Notes under the pieces: model-generated | The model's input: only the letters and a program-made list of their open reading frames with translations | Databases searched by the model: none | What the model was told of the DNA's origin: nothing | Shown: in pieces, positions 1 to 6,234 of the stretch | Layout of the letters: every line of letters begins with the position of its first letter | How positions within the stretch are numbered: position 1 is the stretch's first letter | NCBI GenBank assembly: GCA_937874755.1 | Contig: CALNBC010000064.1 | Location: 1-6,493 of the forward strand | Reading direction: 5' to 3' | DNA: 6,493 nucleotides | DNA from: an uncultured Clostridia bacterium | Lineage (GTDB): Bacteria > Bacillota > Clostridia > Christensenellales > CALWSW01 | Made by a program: the position numbers and the translations under genes

Positions 1-677
1 GCAACTATGACGCGCCCTGTTGCCGATGCGAAATAGTGTTCGAACGCGTCCCCCTCCTTGGATTCGGAGAGAGTGTACCCGGGGAGCTCGGCGTTCGTGC
101 TGTCGCTCATTAGGCAGAGTATGCCGCTTTTTCCGTATTCCGCCAAGCGGGCAAGGTTTGTGGGTGCGCCATCCACAGGGGTGTAGTCTATTTTGAAGTC
201 GCCTGTATGGATGACCACACCCGCGGGGGTGGTGATGGCGAGTGCCATCGCTCCGGCGATGGAGTGGTTCACGTGTATGAACTCGACGCTGATGCAGCCG
301 AGCTTGACCGTATCACCAGGCTTTACTGTGCGAAGGTCTGCGCTGGCGGCAATGCCGTGTTCTTCGAGTTTGTGATTGATGAGGGCAAGGGCAAGCCTCG
401 AGCCGTATATCGGCACATTGAACTTCTTCAGGGCGTAGGGCACCGCACCTATGTGGTCTTCATGACCGTGGGTGATTATTATGGCGCGCAACCTTTGGGC
501 GTTCTTCTCAATGTAATCCATATCCGGTATGACGAGGTCGATTCCGGGCATATCGTCGCTCGGGAACATAGACCCGCAGTCCACCAGTATCATGTCTTTT
601 CCGTACTCTATGACGGTCATATTCTTTCCGATTTCGGAAATGCCGCCAAGAGGCGTGATTTTCAGTTTGGAAGCCAA
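1..677 (-). CDS. rnj: Ribonuclease J, N-terminal part (cut by left window edge)
   Basis: RNase J is a cytoplasmic metallo-beta-lactamase/beta-CASP nuclease that matures and degrades RNA in Firmicutes, with 5'-to-3' exonuclease and endonuclease activity. Translating the minus strand from 677 gives 225 residues before the edge. They begin with the family's LxPLGGxxEIGKNM-type opening (residues 8-20), followed by the zinc-binding HGHEDHIG (70-77), a third-ligand histidine in NHSIAGA (137-143) and the HTGDFKID motif (157-164). The remainder of the metallo-beta-lactamase core, the beta-CASP domain and the C-terminal domain lie outside the window; full-length relatives have roughly 550 residues. 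The start is TTG: an AGGAG site sits 7 nt upstream and an in-frame TAA lies at 699-701, with no ATG between. In many relatives the loop after NHS reads IPD or IAD; here the acid is Gly. J1 and J2 cannot be separated from this fragment. The gene follows a long leader with its own likely promoter. Confidence 0.95.
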   Translation of the reverse strand, partial: MASKLKITPLGGISEIGKNMTVIEYGKDMILVDCGSMFPSDDMPGIDLVIPDMDYIEKNAQRLRAIIITHGHEDHIGAVPYALKKFNVPIYGSRLALALINHKLEEHGIAASADLRTVKPGDTVKLGCISVEFIHVNHSIAGAMALAITTPAGVVIHTGDFKIDYTPVDGAPTNLARLAEYGKSGILCLMSDSTNAELPGYTLSESKEGDAFEHYFASATGRVIV

Positions 678-684
678 TTTTATT

Positions 685-689
685 CTCCT
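685..689 (-). promoter_or_regulatory. Ribosome binding site that fixes the TTG start of RNase J
   Basis: The minus strand reads AGGAG here, 7 nt before TTG at 677-675. No ATG or GTG lies between this site and the in-frame stop at 699-701, so the TTG start is well supported. Confidence 0.85.
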
Positions 690-741
690 GTTTTTGCATT
701 ATTGACACAAAAACCGAAGGCTCTTTGAGGCAAGCCAAGAA

Positions 742-770
742 TCCCAAAAAGCATTTTCAACTTTTCGGGA
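742..770 (-). other. 10-bp stem-loop in the RNase J leader
   Basis: On the minus strand TCCCGAAAAG (770-761) pairs with CTTTTTGGGA (751-742) over 10 bp, including one G-U pair, around a 9-nt loop. It lies about 65 nt upstream of the RNase J start. The following bases (TTCTTGGC) are only weakly U-rich, so it is a poor terminator. A role in leader stability or in control of the RNase J mRNA is possible but unproven. Confidence 0.55.
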
Positions 771-914
771 ATCCACCTTGCGAAAGCCGCAAAACCAACA
801 GATAAATGCGACCGCAGTTTTCGTCGCACCGTCCACATCGGCGGCGAAACTGCAAGCCTTTCAAGGTTCATTCCGTTCAAAAGAGTGCCGAATGCCGACA
901 CTCGTGTCATAAAA

Positions 915-943
915 AGTATAACCCTTTTGCCCGCGGAAGGCAA
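915..943 (-). promoter_or_regulatory. Sigma-70/SigA-type promoter for RNase J
   Basis: On the minus strand TTGCCT (938-943; 4 of 6 to TTGACA) is separated by exactly 17 bp from TATACT (915-920; 5 of 6 to TATAAT). Transcription would start near 908, leaving about 230 nt of untranslated leader before the TTG codon. It is the best promoter match in this intergenic region. The -35 overlaps the edge of the stem-loop at 942-957. Confidence 0.6.
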
Positions 944-1045
944 GCGGTCAGCCGCTCTGTCATGCACATTCGAGAAAAGCGCTGCTTGGTGGGTGTTTCA
1001 AAACTTCCAAAAGAAACGCGCACATAGGCGATTTGAATCAATGTG

Positions 1046-3418
1046 TCAGTGTTCTTCCTTGTCCTTCAGCATTCTTTCGACTCTCTTCGCGTAGATGTCT
1101 GCCAAGGATTCAGAATATTCCTCGGAAAATGATTGGGCGATAACGCGCATGTTTCGCGCCGTCGAGTCGGGAAGAAGGTTAATCCAGCCGCCCCTCCGGA
1201 TAATGCGTATGCCCTCAGTCATGTCTGCAGAGCCGCCGCTGTCCTTGACGACCAGCCGAAAGAGCCTGCCGATGTCGCCGGGGTTAACAGATACGGAGCG
1301 CTCAGCCCTGCAGCTTTTCGGCAGGGTGGAGTAGAGGTCTTCGGCGGTCATGCCTTTTTCCGAGAGCCGCGCACAGAGCAACAGGGCAGCACCAAAGGGA
1401 TCGCGCAGCAGTTCGGCGGTCAGGGTATTCTTTTCCGCCATCGCCTTCTTTAGCTCGCGCCTCGGTAGGCGGAACAGCCTTGCGCCGCTGCGCTCGGCGA
1501 TTTTCTCCATGCCCGGTCCAGCGGTAACATCTGCAAAGAGCTCGCGCTCGCCCAGCAGAATGTCCATCTCGGAAAATAGAGCGTAAAGCTCGCCTTCTGT
1601 AAGCTCGCCTGAGGGAAGGTGCACCTTGAGGGTGTCTCCCTCTACGGATAGGGCGGTGCCTCTTCGCCGCCTTGCGAGCACTGCGGCTCCTTCACCGTCC
1701 CGGGCGGAAGCGGTGGAATAGCCGCACATCGAAAACAGCAGCTTAAGGAGTTCTTCCTCCATGCCGCCGCCCGTCAAGGCGACAAAGCCCCCGTAGCGCC
1801 TGAGCTTTGCACTGTTGACCCTGCTTAGTAGCTCCATGCGGTAAAGGGCGGTGACTTCCGCAGCGGGTATAAAAGCGCCTATCCTGTCGCCGGTGCAGGC
1901 ACCGCAACCCTCCCAATAGGCAATTTCTACTTCCTGCAGGCTGCCCCTGCCCGCATCGTTGCCCTTGCCGTCGAGCAGGTGAAGGTAGATGCCGTCGCCC
2001 TCCCGTCCGGCATAGACCGCGCCGCCGCTCATCAATGCCCGCGTACCGCTCCGCGCTGCGGGCAAAACCGTTCTGCCCATGTCCAGCGCGTCGCAACCGC
2101 CCTCAAGCAACCCCGCAGCTACGGCGATTTTTGCCATGTGCCCCGCGTTCGAGCCGTCCGAGGCGATGGCTACGCTGCTCCATTCGCCGACAGCGGATGC
2201 AATCGCCCTGCCCAGCCTGCACAGCCGTTCGCCGGTGAGCGCATACCTTTTCCCTTCGATGATGCAGCCGTTAAAAAGAGGGGGTGTGCAATCGCTCCAA
2301 AGGCAGTCCCGTGTCATAGTAGCGCCTTCTTCGACCGTCTTTTGCGGCCACACCCTAACGCCGCTCTTCACAGTCGCGCCGTCGCAGAGCATACTCTCCT
2401 CAGCTACAACCGAATGTTCGAACACCGAAGCGTTTTTGCCTATGTATGCCCTATCGCAGACAATTGCTCCGCGAATTGCAGCGCGCTCGCCAACGTCCAC
2501 GCCCTTCCAGATTATGCTTCGGCGTATGCTCGCGCCTTCGGCGACGGTGGTTTCGCTGCCTATGACGGAATATGCATCCACCGTTGCGCCCTGCTCGATT
2601 GAGCAGTTCGAGCCGAGGTAGCACGGAGCTTTCAGTATACAGTCGTCGGATATCCTCGCACCCTCCTCAACGTATATCCCGTTCATTAGTATTGCATCGG
2701 GCAGCTCCAAATGGCATTTGCCGTCGAATATATCCTTGTGGGCGGAAACGTACTGCTCTGCGCCGCCTATGTCGCACCAATAGTCCTCTGTGGTCATTCC
2801 GTATATACTTTCGCCGTTTTCCATAAGCCTGGGGAATACATCCTTGGCAAAGTCGAATTTATCGCCGGGGGTGAAGTCCTTCCATACGGAAGGCTCTAGT
2901 ATATACATGCCCGTATTCACCTGGTCGGAAACCGCCATCGACCAATCAGGCTTCTCAATAAAGCGCGTTATCCTGTGGTTTTCATCAGTTACCGCGACCC
3001 CAAACTGAAGGGGCTTTTCCACCCGCTTGAGTATTATTGTGGCCGCTCCGCCGTGGCTCTCGTGGAAGGAAAGGGCGGAGGAGATGTCTAAGTCGGTCAG
3101 GGAATCCCCGGAAATGACGAGAATTCGCTCCCTGCTGCCCACAGCGGCAAGCACGCCGCCCGCGGTTCCCAAGGGCGAATCTTCGACGGAATATGTGAGG
3201 TTCATACCAACGCGTTCGCCGTTTCCGAAATAGCGTTCGACCACTTTAGGCAAATAGCCCAGGGTTACGGTTGCGGAGGTTATCCCATGGCTTCTTAGCA
3301 GTCTTAATGTGTGTAAGAGAAGGGGTTTGTTCATCACGGGCACCATCGGTTTTGGTATGGTGCATGTCATTGGCCGCAGCCTGGTGCCGGAACCTCCGGC
3401 AAGTATTACTGTTTTCAT
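1046..3418 (-). CDS. Sugar-1-phosphate nucleotidyltransferase fused to beta-helix and degenerate phosphomannomutase-like domain
   Basis: The protein has 790 residues. Residues 1-235 form a nucleotidyltransferase that should join a sugar 1-phosphate to an NTP, releasing pyrophosphate. Seen motifs are the signature LAGGSGTRLRPMTCTIPKPM (6-25), PLGTAGG (82-88), the metal-site GDSLTD (104-109), EKP (155-157), NTG (168-170) and YWCDIG (213-218). Residues about 246-372 are hexapeptide repeats of a left-handed beta-helix. Residues about 383-790 align in outline with phosphomannomutase/phosphoglucomutase, but the catalytic TASHNP serine loop is replaced by SGGAVYAGR (464-472), the metal loop DGDxDR is absent near 574-590, and only a phosphate-site-like segment remains (744-759). 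Fusions of about 800 residues are usually called mannose-1-phosphate guanylyltransferase/phosphomannomutase. GDP-mannose synthesis is therefore likely, but glucose 1-phosphate cannot be excluded. The ATG at 3418 is chosen because GGGAG lies 6 nt upstream and the fold starts at once; the in-frame ATG at 3484 lies inside a terminator. Confidence 0.9.
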   Translation of the reverse strand: MKTVILAGGSGTRLRPMTCTIPKPMVPVMNKPLLLHTLRLLRSHGITSATVTLGYLPKVVERYFGNGERVGMNLTYSVEDSPLGTAGGVLAAVGSRERILVISGDSLTDLDISSALSFHESHGGAATIILKRVEKPLQFGVAVTDENHRITRFIEKPDWSMAVSDQVNTGMYILEPSVWKDFTPGDKFDFAKDVFPRLMENGESIYGMTTEDYWCDIGGAEQYVSAHKDIFDGKCHLELPDAILMNGIYVEEGARISDDCILKAPCYLGSNCSIEQGATVDAYSVIGSETTVAEGASIRRSIIWKGVDVGERAAIRGAIVCDRAYIGKNASVFEHSVVAEESMLCDGATVKSGVRVWPQKTVEEGATMTRDCLWSDCTPPLFNGCIIEGKRYALTGERLCRLGRAIASAVGEWSSVAIASDGSNAGHMAKIAVAAGLLEGGCDALDMGRTVLPAARSGTRALMSGGAVYAGREGDGIYLHLLDGKGNDAGRGSLQEVEIAYWEGCGACTGDRIGAFIPAAEVTALYRMELLSRVNSAKLRRYGGFVALTGGGMEEELLKLLFSMCGYSTASARDGEGAAVLARRRRGTALSVEGDTLKVHLPSGELTEGELYALFSEMDILLGERELFADVTAGPGMEKIAERSGARLFRLPRRELKKAMAEKNTLTAELLRDPFGAALLLCARLSEKGMTAEDLYSTLPKSCRAERSVSVNPGDIGRLFRLVVKDSGGSADMTEGIRIIRRGGWINLLPDSTARNMRVIAQSFSEEYSESLADIYAKRVERMLKDKEEH

Positions 3419-3424
3419 ATTCTG

Positions 3425-3429
3425 CTCCC
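3425..3429 (-). promoter_or_regulatory. Ribosome binding site that fixes the ATG at 3418
   Basis: The minus strand reads GGGAG here, 6 nt before ATG at 3418-3416. It supports this start over the longer reading frame from 3484. I found no convincing promoter in the roughly 50 bp between the upstream terminator and this site, so the gene may depend on terminator read-through or on a divergent promoter type. Confidence 0.75.
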
Positions 3430-3468
3430 ATTGGATTACTTTCCCGTTTATTGTTTCCAAAAGGACGC

Positions 3469-3501
3469 AAAAAAAGCCGTACATATCGAAATGCCCGGCT
3501 T
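3469..3501 (-). terminator. Intrinsic terminator after the SH3–SleB gene
   Basis: On the minus strand AAGCCG (3501-3496) pairs with CGGCTT (3479-3474). After a G/A mismatch the stem continues with four inner pairs (GCAT/ATGT, one G-U) around a 6-nt loop. A run of seven T follows (3475-3469). It lies about 80 nt beyond the SH3–SleB stop and 50 nt before the next gene, so it separates the two transcription units. Confidence 0.85.
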
Positions 3502-3581
3502 AATTTTGCAGAAAGACAGTTTTGTGCGAGTTTGGGTTTTGTTTGAGGGTTCTAGGGTTCTAAGGAAGGCTAAAGCACGAC

Positions 3582-4496
3582 TTATCTGTAATACATATTG
3601 CCGCCCACCGTGCAGTAGTAATCCCTGCTGCCCCAGCTTCTGGATAAAGAGGAGCTCTTGAAGTACATTACGCTCGGCGGGAGTATCAGCTGCCCCTCGA
3701 CAAAAACCTTTGTTATAGCTTCTAGCGCCCTGTCGCTGGGAGAAAGCTCGAGGAACTTTTCGGGGTTGCTGTCCGGGTAGGAGAACTGATTGTTCTGGAA
3801 GGTGACGTCATAAACCGTATCGGGGAACCTGTTTGAGGCAATGCGGTTGTATATCACGCTAGCCATCGCCCAGAAGCTCAGCTCCGACTGATTGTTGCCT
3901 TCCGAATAGATGAGTTGGGCGGCGAGGTAAAGCTCCTCATCTGTGAACTCGAGCGGATCCTCAATGTAGTACCCGTTGCTTTCGGGGTCAAATTCGTTGT
4001 AATCCTCTTTAGGATTGACGGTCGCATCCTTCTTTTTGTTGGCTATGTACTCCTTAGCGACGTAGACTTTTGCGTCTTTGTACACCGCAAGGTAGTAATC
4101 GCCGTTGCTGGCATAAATGTAGAGCGAATCGCCCTTGTCAATAGTGCCGAGCTTTTTCGAAGAAATGCTTGGTGAAGCGCGAAGATTGAGGTCGTCGGTG
4201 GTGGAGTAGCCCACCCAGTACCGAAGCTTGATGGCGTATTCGTCGGACACATAGCCGACTTCGCCGTCGTATTGCACCTTGAAGAATTGACCCAGGCTTC
4301 CGAGTATTACTACCCGGGAACCGCCGGGTATCTCTGTCAATACATTGCTTTTGGTAGATGCCTTTTCCCGCATATTCAGCGAGTCCGAAGCGGTGACCTT
4401 CCCAAGTTCGCACTGTTCTTCTGCAAAGGCCGTGGTGGGGGCTAGCGCGGATACAGCAAGTACCAGCAGCAGAGCCCATGAGAGACGTCGTTTCAT
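3582..4496 (-). CDS. Secreted SH3-repeat protein with SleB-type cell-wall hydrolase domain
   Basis: The 304-residue protein has a signal peptide (MKRR, hydrophobic core 7-19, likely cleavage after AFA at 23-25), so it is exported to the wall or, if made in sporulation, to the spore envelope. Two bacterial SH3-like repeats follow, each with the LNxR signature (LNMRE 40-44, LNLRA 103-107), spanning about 30-90 and 94-152; such repeats usually bind peptidoglycan. An acidic linker (about 157-186) leads to a hydrolase domain of the SleB/CwlJ family (about 187-304). It contains LAAQLIYSEGNN with the presumed catalytic Glu199, then AMASVIYNRI (210-219), FQNNQFSYP (233-241) and the terminal VGGNMYY. 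Family members cut peptidoglycan, SleB as a lytic transglycosylase in spore germination. The ATG at 4496 is chosen for the signal peptide and the AGAGG site 8 nt upstream; in-frame starts up to 4610 fall in promoter and leader sequence. The gene appears monocistronic, and its physiological role is uncertain. Confidence 0.9.
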   Translation of the reverse strand: MKRRLSWALLLVLAVSALAPTTAFAEEQCELGKVTASDSLNMREKASTKSNVLTEIPGGSRVVILGSLGQFFKVQYDGEVGYVSDEYAIKLRYWVGYSTTDDLNLRASPSISSKKLGTIDKGDSLYIYASNGDYYLAVYKDAKVYVAKEYIANKKKDATVNPKEDYNEFDPESNGYYIEDPLEFTDEELYLAAQLIYSEGNNQSELSFWAMASVIYNRIASNRFPDTVYDVTFQNNQFSYPDSNPEKFLELSPSDRALEAITKVFVEGQLILPPSVMYFKSSSLSRSWGSRDYYCTVGGNMYYR

Positions 4497-4504
4497 GTTA
4501 TTTA

Positions 4505-4509
4505 CCTCT
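4505..4509 (-). promoter_or_regulatory. Ribosome binding site that fixes the ATG at 4496
   Basis: AGAGG on the minus strand lies 8 nt before the ATG at 4496-4494. The start immediately precedes a typical signal peptide, which rules against the longer in-frame extension to 4610. Confidence 0.7.
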
Positions 4510-4514
4510 TGTCG

Positions 4515-4557
4515 ACGGCGGCAGGCAAAGCGCCGTAAGCCAAAACGGCTCGTGCCG
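4515..4557 (-). other. GC-rich structured leader of the SH3–SleB gene with competing stems
   Basis: Three short stems are packed into about 43 nt just upstream of the ribosome binding site. In plus-strand coordinates, ACGGCG (4515-4520) pairs with CGCCGT (4531-4536), AGCC (4538-4541) with GGCT (4547-4550), and CGGC (4546-4549) with GCCG (4554-4557). The last two share bases and exclude each other. The arrangement could affect translation or transcript stability, though GC-rich sequence forms such stems readily by chance. Confidence 0.4.
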
Positions 4558-4572
4558 CGCAGGATTGGAATC

Positions 4573-4601
4573 ATTCTACACAAAATATTCCCGTCGCACA
4601 A
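4573..4601 (-). promoter_or_regulatory. Candidate proximal promoter of the SH3–SleB gene
   Basis: The minus strand has TTGTGC (4596-4601; 3 of 6 to TTGACA), a 17-bp spacer and TAGAAT (4573-4578; 5 of 6 to TATAAT). Transcription would start near 4566 and give a leader of about 70 nt. The weak -35 suggests help from an activator or a different sigma factor. Confidence 0.45.
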
Positions 4602-4602
4602 G

Positions 4603-4636
4603 TCTGACACACCACTTTTAGAGAAAATATGTCAGA
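4603..4636. repeat. Inverted repeat beside the proximal -35, possible operator
   Basis: TCTGACA (4603-4609) and TGTCAGA (4630-4636) form a perfect 7-bp inverted repeat with a 20-bp interior that itself contains TTTT/AAAA. The nearer arm begins one base upstream of the candidate -35 at 4596-4601. This position suits an activator or repressor binding as a dimer on two half-sites. No T-run follows, so it is not a typical terminator. The regulator is unknown. Confidence 0.4.
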
Positions 4637-4685
4637 TAGAAACCCGAATCCGCCCCACTTTTGGTAAATTTACATAACAAAAGAT

Positions 4686-4699
4686 AGAACGGGTGTTCG
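4686..4699. promoter_or_regulatory. LexA (SOS) box match, proximal copy
   Basis: The plus strand reads AGAACGGGTGTTCG, a perfect GAAC-N4-GTTC dyad. It fits the Firmicutes LexA consensus CGAACRNRYGTTYG at 13 of 14 positions, failing only at the first base. It lies just downstream of the candidate promoter at 4714-4744 in the direction of the SH3–SleB gene, a position where a repressor would block transcription. Confidence 0.5.
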
Positions 4700-4763
4700 A
4701 TAGATTCTTTGGTATTTTAGTTAGCTAAAGCAAACTACACTCAAAGATTACAAACACCCGTTC
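4687..4763 (-). repeat. Nested inverted repeat downstream of hslU; alternative reading as hslU terminator
   Basis: GAACGGGTGTT (4687-4697) and AACACCCGTTC (4753-4763) are perfect 11-bp inverted arms around 55 bp. Inside, TCTTTG (near 4705) pairs with CAAAGA (near 4742), and TAGTT with AACTA further in, so the minus-strand RNA can fold into a long branched hairpin. It is followed on the minus strand by TATCTTTTGTT. As no other terminator is visible after hslU, this could end the hslVU transcript. The same arms make up the LexA-box matches; both functions could coexist. Confidence 0.45.
4714..4744 (-). promoter_or_regulatory. Weak candidate promoter between the two LexA-box matches
   Basis: The minus strand has TTGAGT (4739-4744; 4 of 6) and TAAAAT (4714-4719; 5 of 6) with a 19-bp spacer, longer than the usual 17. 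A transcript would begin near 4707 and reach the SH3–SleB gene with a leader of about 210 nt. The call rests partly on the flanking boxes. Confidence 0.3.
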
Positions 4764-4764
4764 G
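4751..4764. promoter_or_regulatory. LexA (SOS) box match, distal copy
   Basis: The minus strand reads CGAACGGGTGTTTG, which fits CGAACRNRYGTTYG at every position. It lies directly upstream of the candidate -35 at 4739-4744. Its centre is 65 bp from that of the proximal copy, about six helical turns. With the other box in the opposite orientation, the pair forms an 11-bp inverted repeat, so an RNA-level explanation remains open. Confidence 0.5.
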
Positions 4765-4832
4765 CTTAAATCCTGCCTATGGCAAATCTGTAAACAATTC
4801 CAGAAATGCCTAATAGCTGGCTTAATATAGAC

Positions 4833-6233
4833 TTATATGATGTATTTTTCCAGTACTTTCCCCTGAACGTCGCCCGAAAGATGATCCGCGACGTACTTCT
4901 CGTCCACCACGACCTCAATCTCGGGGTGGCGACCATTCGCATTGAAGGAAATATCTTCCAACAATTCCTCCATGACGGTGTGTAGCCTCCTTGCGCCTAT
5001 ATTCTCCTTGACCTCGTTGCACAGATAGGCGTAATCCGCTATTGCATTCAGCGCTTCTTCGGTGAAGGTCAGTTTGATATTGTCCGCCGCGAGCAAAGCG
5101 GAATACTGCTTTGTTGCGGAGTGTTCGGGCTGGGAAACTATACGACGAAAATCTTCCCGGGTAAGCGCTTTTAGCTCTACGACTATGGGGAATCTGCCCT
5201 GAAGCTCGGGAATGAGGTCGCTCACCTTGGAGACATGGAAAGCTCCCGCGGCGATAAAGAGTATAAAATCTGTCTTGACGGGGCCGTACTTGGTGGGAAC
5301 GGTGCTGCCCTCGACTATCGGGAGTATATCCCGCTGAACGCCTTCCCGGGATACGTCCACCCCGGAGGTATTCGTCCTGTTGGCTATTTTGTCAATCTCG
5401 TCTATGAAGATGATGCCGTCCTGCTCGGCGCGACGGAGGGCTTCAGAGGTCACCTCGTCCATGTCAATAAGCCGATCCATCTCCTGTTGAATGAGTATCT
5501 TTCGCGCTTCGGAAACGCGTACATTGCGCTTTTTCTTCTTGGAGGGCAGTATTCCGCCTAGCATGTCGTTCATGTTGATGTCCACACCCATACCCGAAAA
5601 GTCCATCCCGAGCTTAGGTTGTTCGTCTACCTCGACCTCAACCATGGTATCTTCCAGCTTGCCGGCGCGAAGGGAGGCGGCTATTTCGTCCCGCTTGCTG
5701 CGGAACTTCTCCTTTTCCTCCGTGGTTAGTTCGGGAAGGGCTGGCGTATTGCTTTGCGCCTTTCCGGAAAATAGCGCCTCGATGGGATTGATGACGGTAT
5801 GCTCCTGTTGGCGATGCGAAATGGGCACAAGAAGGTCAATGAGCCTGTTTTCTGCCATGGATTCGGCGGTCAGGCGCACTTCCTGCTCCTTTTTACCCTT
5901 GACGAGGCGTATGGATGCTTCCACAAGATCCCTCACCATGGACTCGACATCCCTTCCAACGTAACCGACCTCGGTATACTTAGTCGCTTCGACCTTTACG
6001 AAGGGCGCGTCCACCAGTTTGGACATCCTGCGCGCAATCTCAGTCTTGCCAACGCCGGTGGGGCCGACCATTATGATGTTTTTGGGCATTATTTCTTCGC
6101 GAACCTTCTCGGGCAGGCGGCTCCTTCTGTATCTGTTGCGAAGGGCGATGGCGACCGCCCTCTTAGCTTCGTCCTGCCCGACGATGTAGCGATCCAGTTC
6201 GTCAACTATCTGTTTTGGTGACCAGTCGATCAT
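4833..6233 (-). CDS. hslU: HslU (ClpY), ATPase subunit of the HslUV protease
   Basis: This AAA+ unfoldase forms hexameric rings that recognise and unfold cytoplasmic proteins and thread them into the HslV chamber. The 466-residue length is normal for the family. Visible motifs are Walker A GPTGVGKT (57-64), the pore loop GYVG (90-93), the inserted I-domain (about 110-245), Walker B IIFIDEID (274-281), the ELQGRFP segment with a likely arginine finger at Arg347 (343-349) and sensor 2 GARRL (413-417). The C-terminus, LEKYII, resembles the hydrophobic tail that docks into HslV and activates it. The ATG at 6233 lies one base after the hslV stop (TGA C ATG), and a perfect GAGGAGG site (6240-6246) is 6 nt upstream inside hslV, so translation is probably coupled. 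All key residues are present and nothing suggests damage. Confidence 0.98.
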   Translation of the reverse strand: MIDWSPKQIVDELDRYIVGQDEAKRAVAIALRNRYRRSRLPEKVREEIMPKNIIMVGPTGVGKTEIARRMSKLVDAPFVKVEATKYTEVGYVGRDVESMVRDLVEASIRLVKGKKEQEVRLTAESMAENRLIDLLVPISHRQQEHTVINPIEALFSGKAQSNTPALPELTTEEKEKFRSKRDEIAASLRAGKLEDTMVEVEVDEQPKLGMDFSGMGVDINMNDMLGGILPSKKKKRNVRVSEARKILIQQEMDRLIDMDEVTSEALRRAEQDGIIFIDEIDKIANRTNTSGVDVSREGVQRDILPIVEGSTVPTKYGPVKTDFILFIAAGAFHVSKVSDLIPELQGRFPIVVELKALTREDFRRIVSQPEHSATKQYSALLAADNIKLTFTEEALNAIADYAYLCNEVKENIGARRLHTVMEELLEDISFNANGRHPEIEVVVDEKYVADHLSGDVQGKVLEKYII

Positions 6234-6234
6234 G

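Larger units (their letters stand above)
678..1045. other. 368-bp intergenic region and long RNase J leader
   Basis: This stretch separates the stop of the nucleotidyltransferase gene from RNase J. On the minus strand it holds a weak CACAT/ATGTG stem directly after the stop (1021-1045), followed by a loosely T-rich run, which is at best a poor terminator. Next come a GAGCGG/CCGCTT stem-loop (942-957), a good promoter (915-943) and a leader of about 230 nt with hairpins at 742-770 and 778-792. A GTG-initiated reading frame of 95 codons runs through it (967-680), but it has no ribosome binding site, spans the promoter and resembles no protein I know. I read the region as non-coding. No known riboswitch class is recognisable. 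Confidence 0.6.

Noticed and set aside
702..707. TTGACA on the plus strand as a promoter -35
   Set aside because: At 16-18 bp downstream there is no -10-like sequence and no plus-strand gene follows.
942..957. GAGCGG/CCGCTT stem-loop as terminator of the nucleotidyltransferase gene
   Set aside because: It is not followed by a T-run on either strand, and it overlaps the -35 of the RNase J promoter.
680..967. 95-codon minus-strand frame ending 2 nt before the RNase J start
   Set aside because: It starts at GTG without a ribosome binding site, runs across the promoter at 915-943, and its product is basic with no recognisable family or domain. Its end at the RBS looks coincidental.
1979..2621. 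Long plus-strand reading frames opposite the nucleotidyltransferase gene
   Set aside because: They are antisense shadows of a well-supported coding frame and have no recognisable protein features.
3419..3484. N-terminal extension of the nucleotidyltransferase to the ATG at 3484
   Set aside because: That ATG lies within the terminator hairpin at 3469-3501. The ATG at 3418 has a GGGAG site and begins directly with the nucleotidyltransferase fold.
3547..3562. Two tandem copies of GGGTTCTA
   Set aside because: Only two 8-bp copies in a non-coding gap downstream of a stop codon; too short to call a repeat array or attachment site.
4497..4610. N-terminal extension of the SH3–SleB protein to 4610
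   Set aside because: It would put 38 residues before a clear signal peptide and covers the promoter and leader. The ATG at 4496 has its own ribosome binding site.
4664..4673. Palindrome GTAAATTTAC
   Set aside because: A 10-bp AT-rich palindrome in AT-rich DNA is expected by chance, and it is not aligned with a promoter element.
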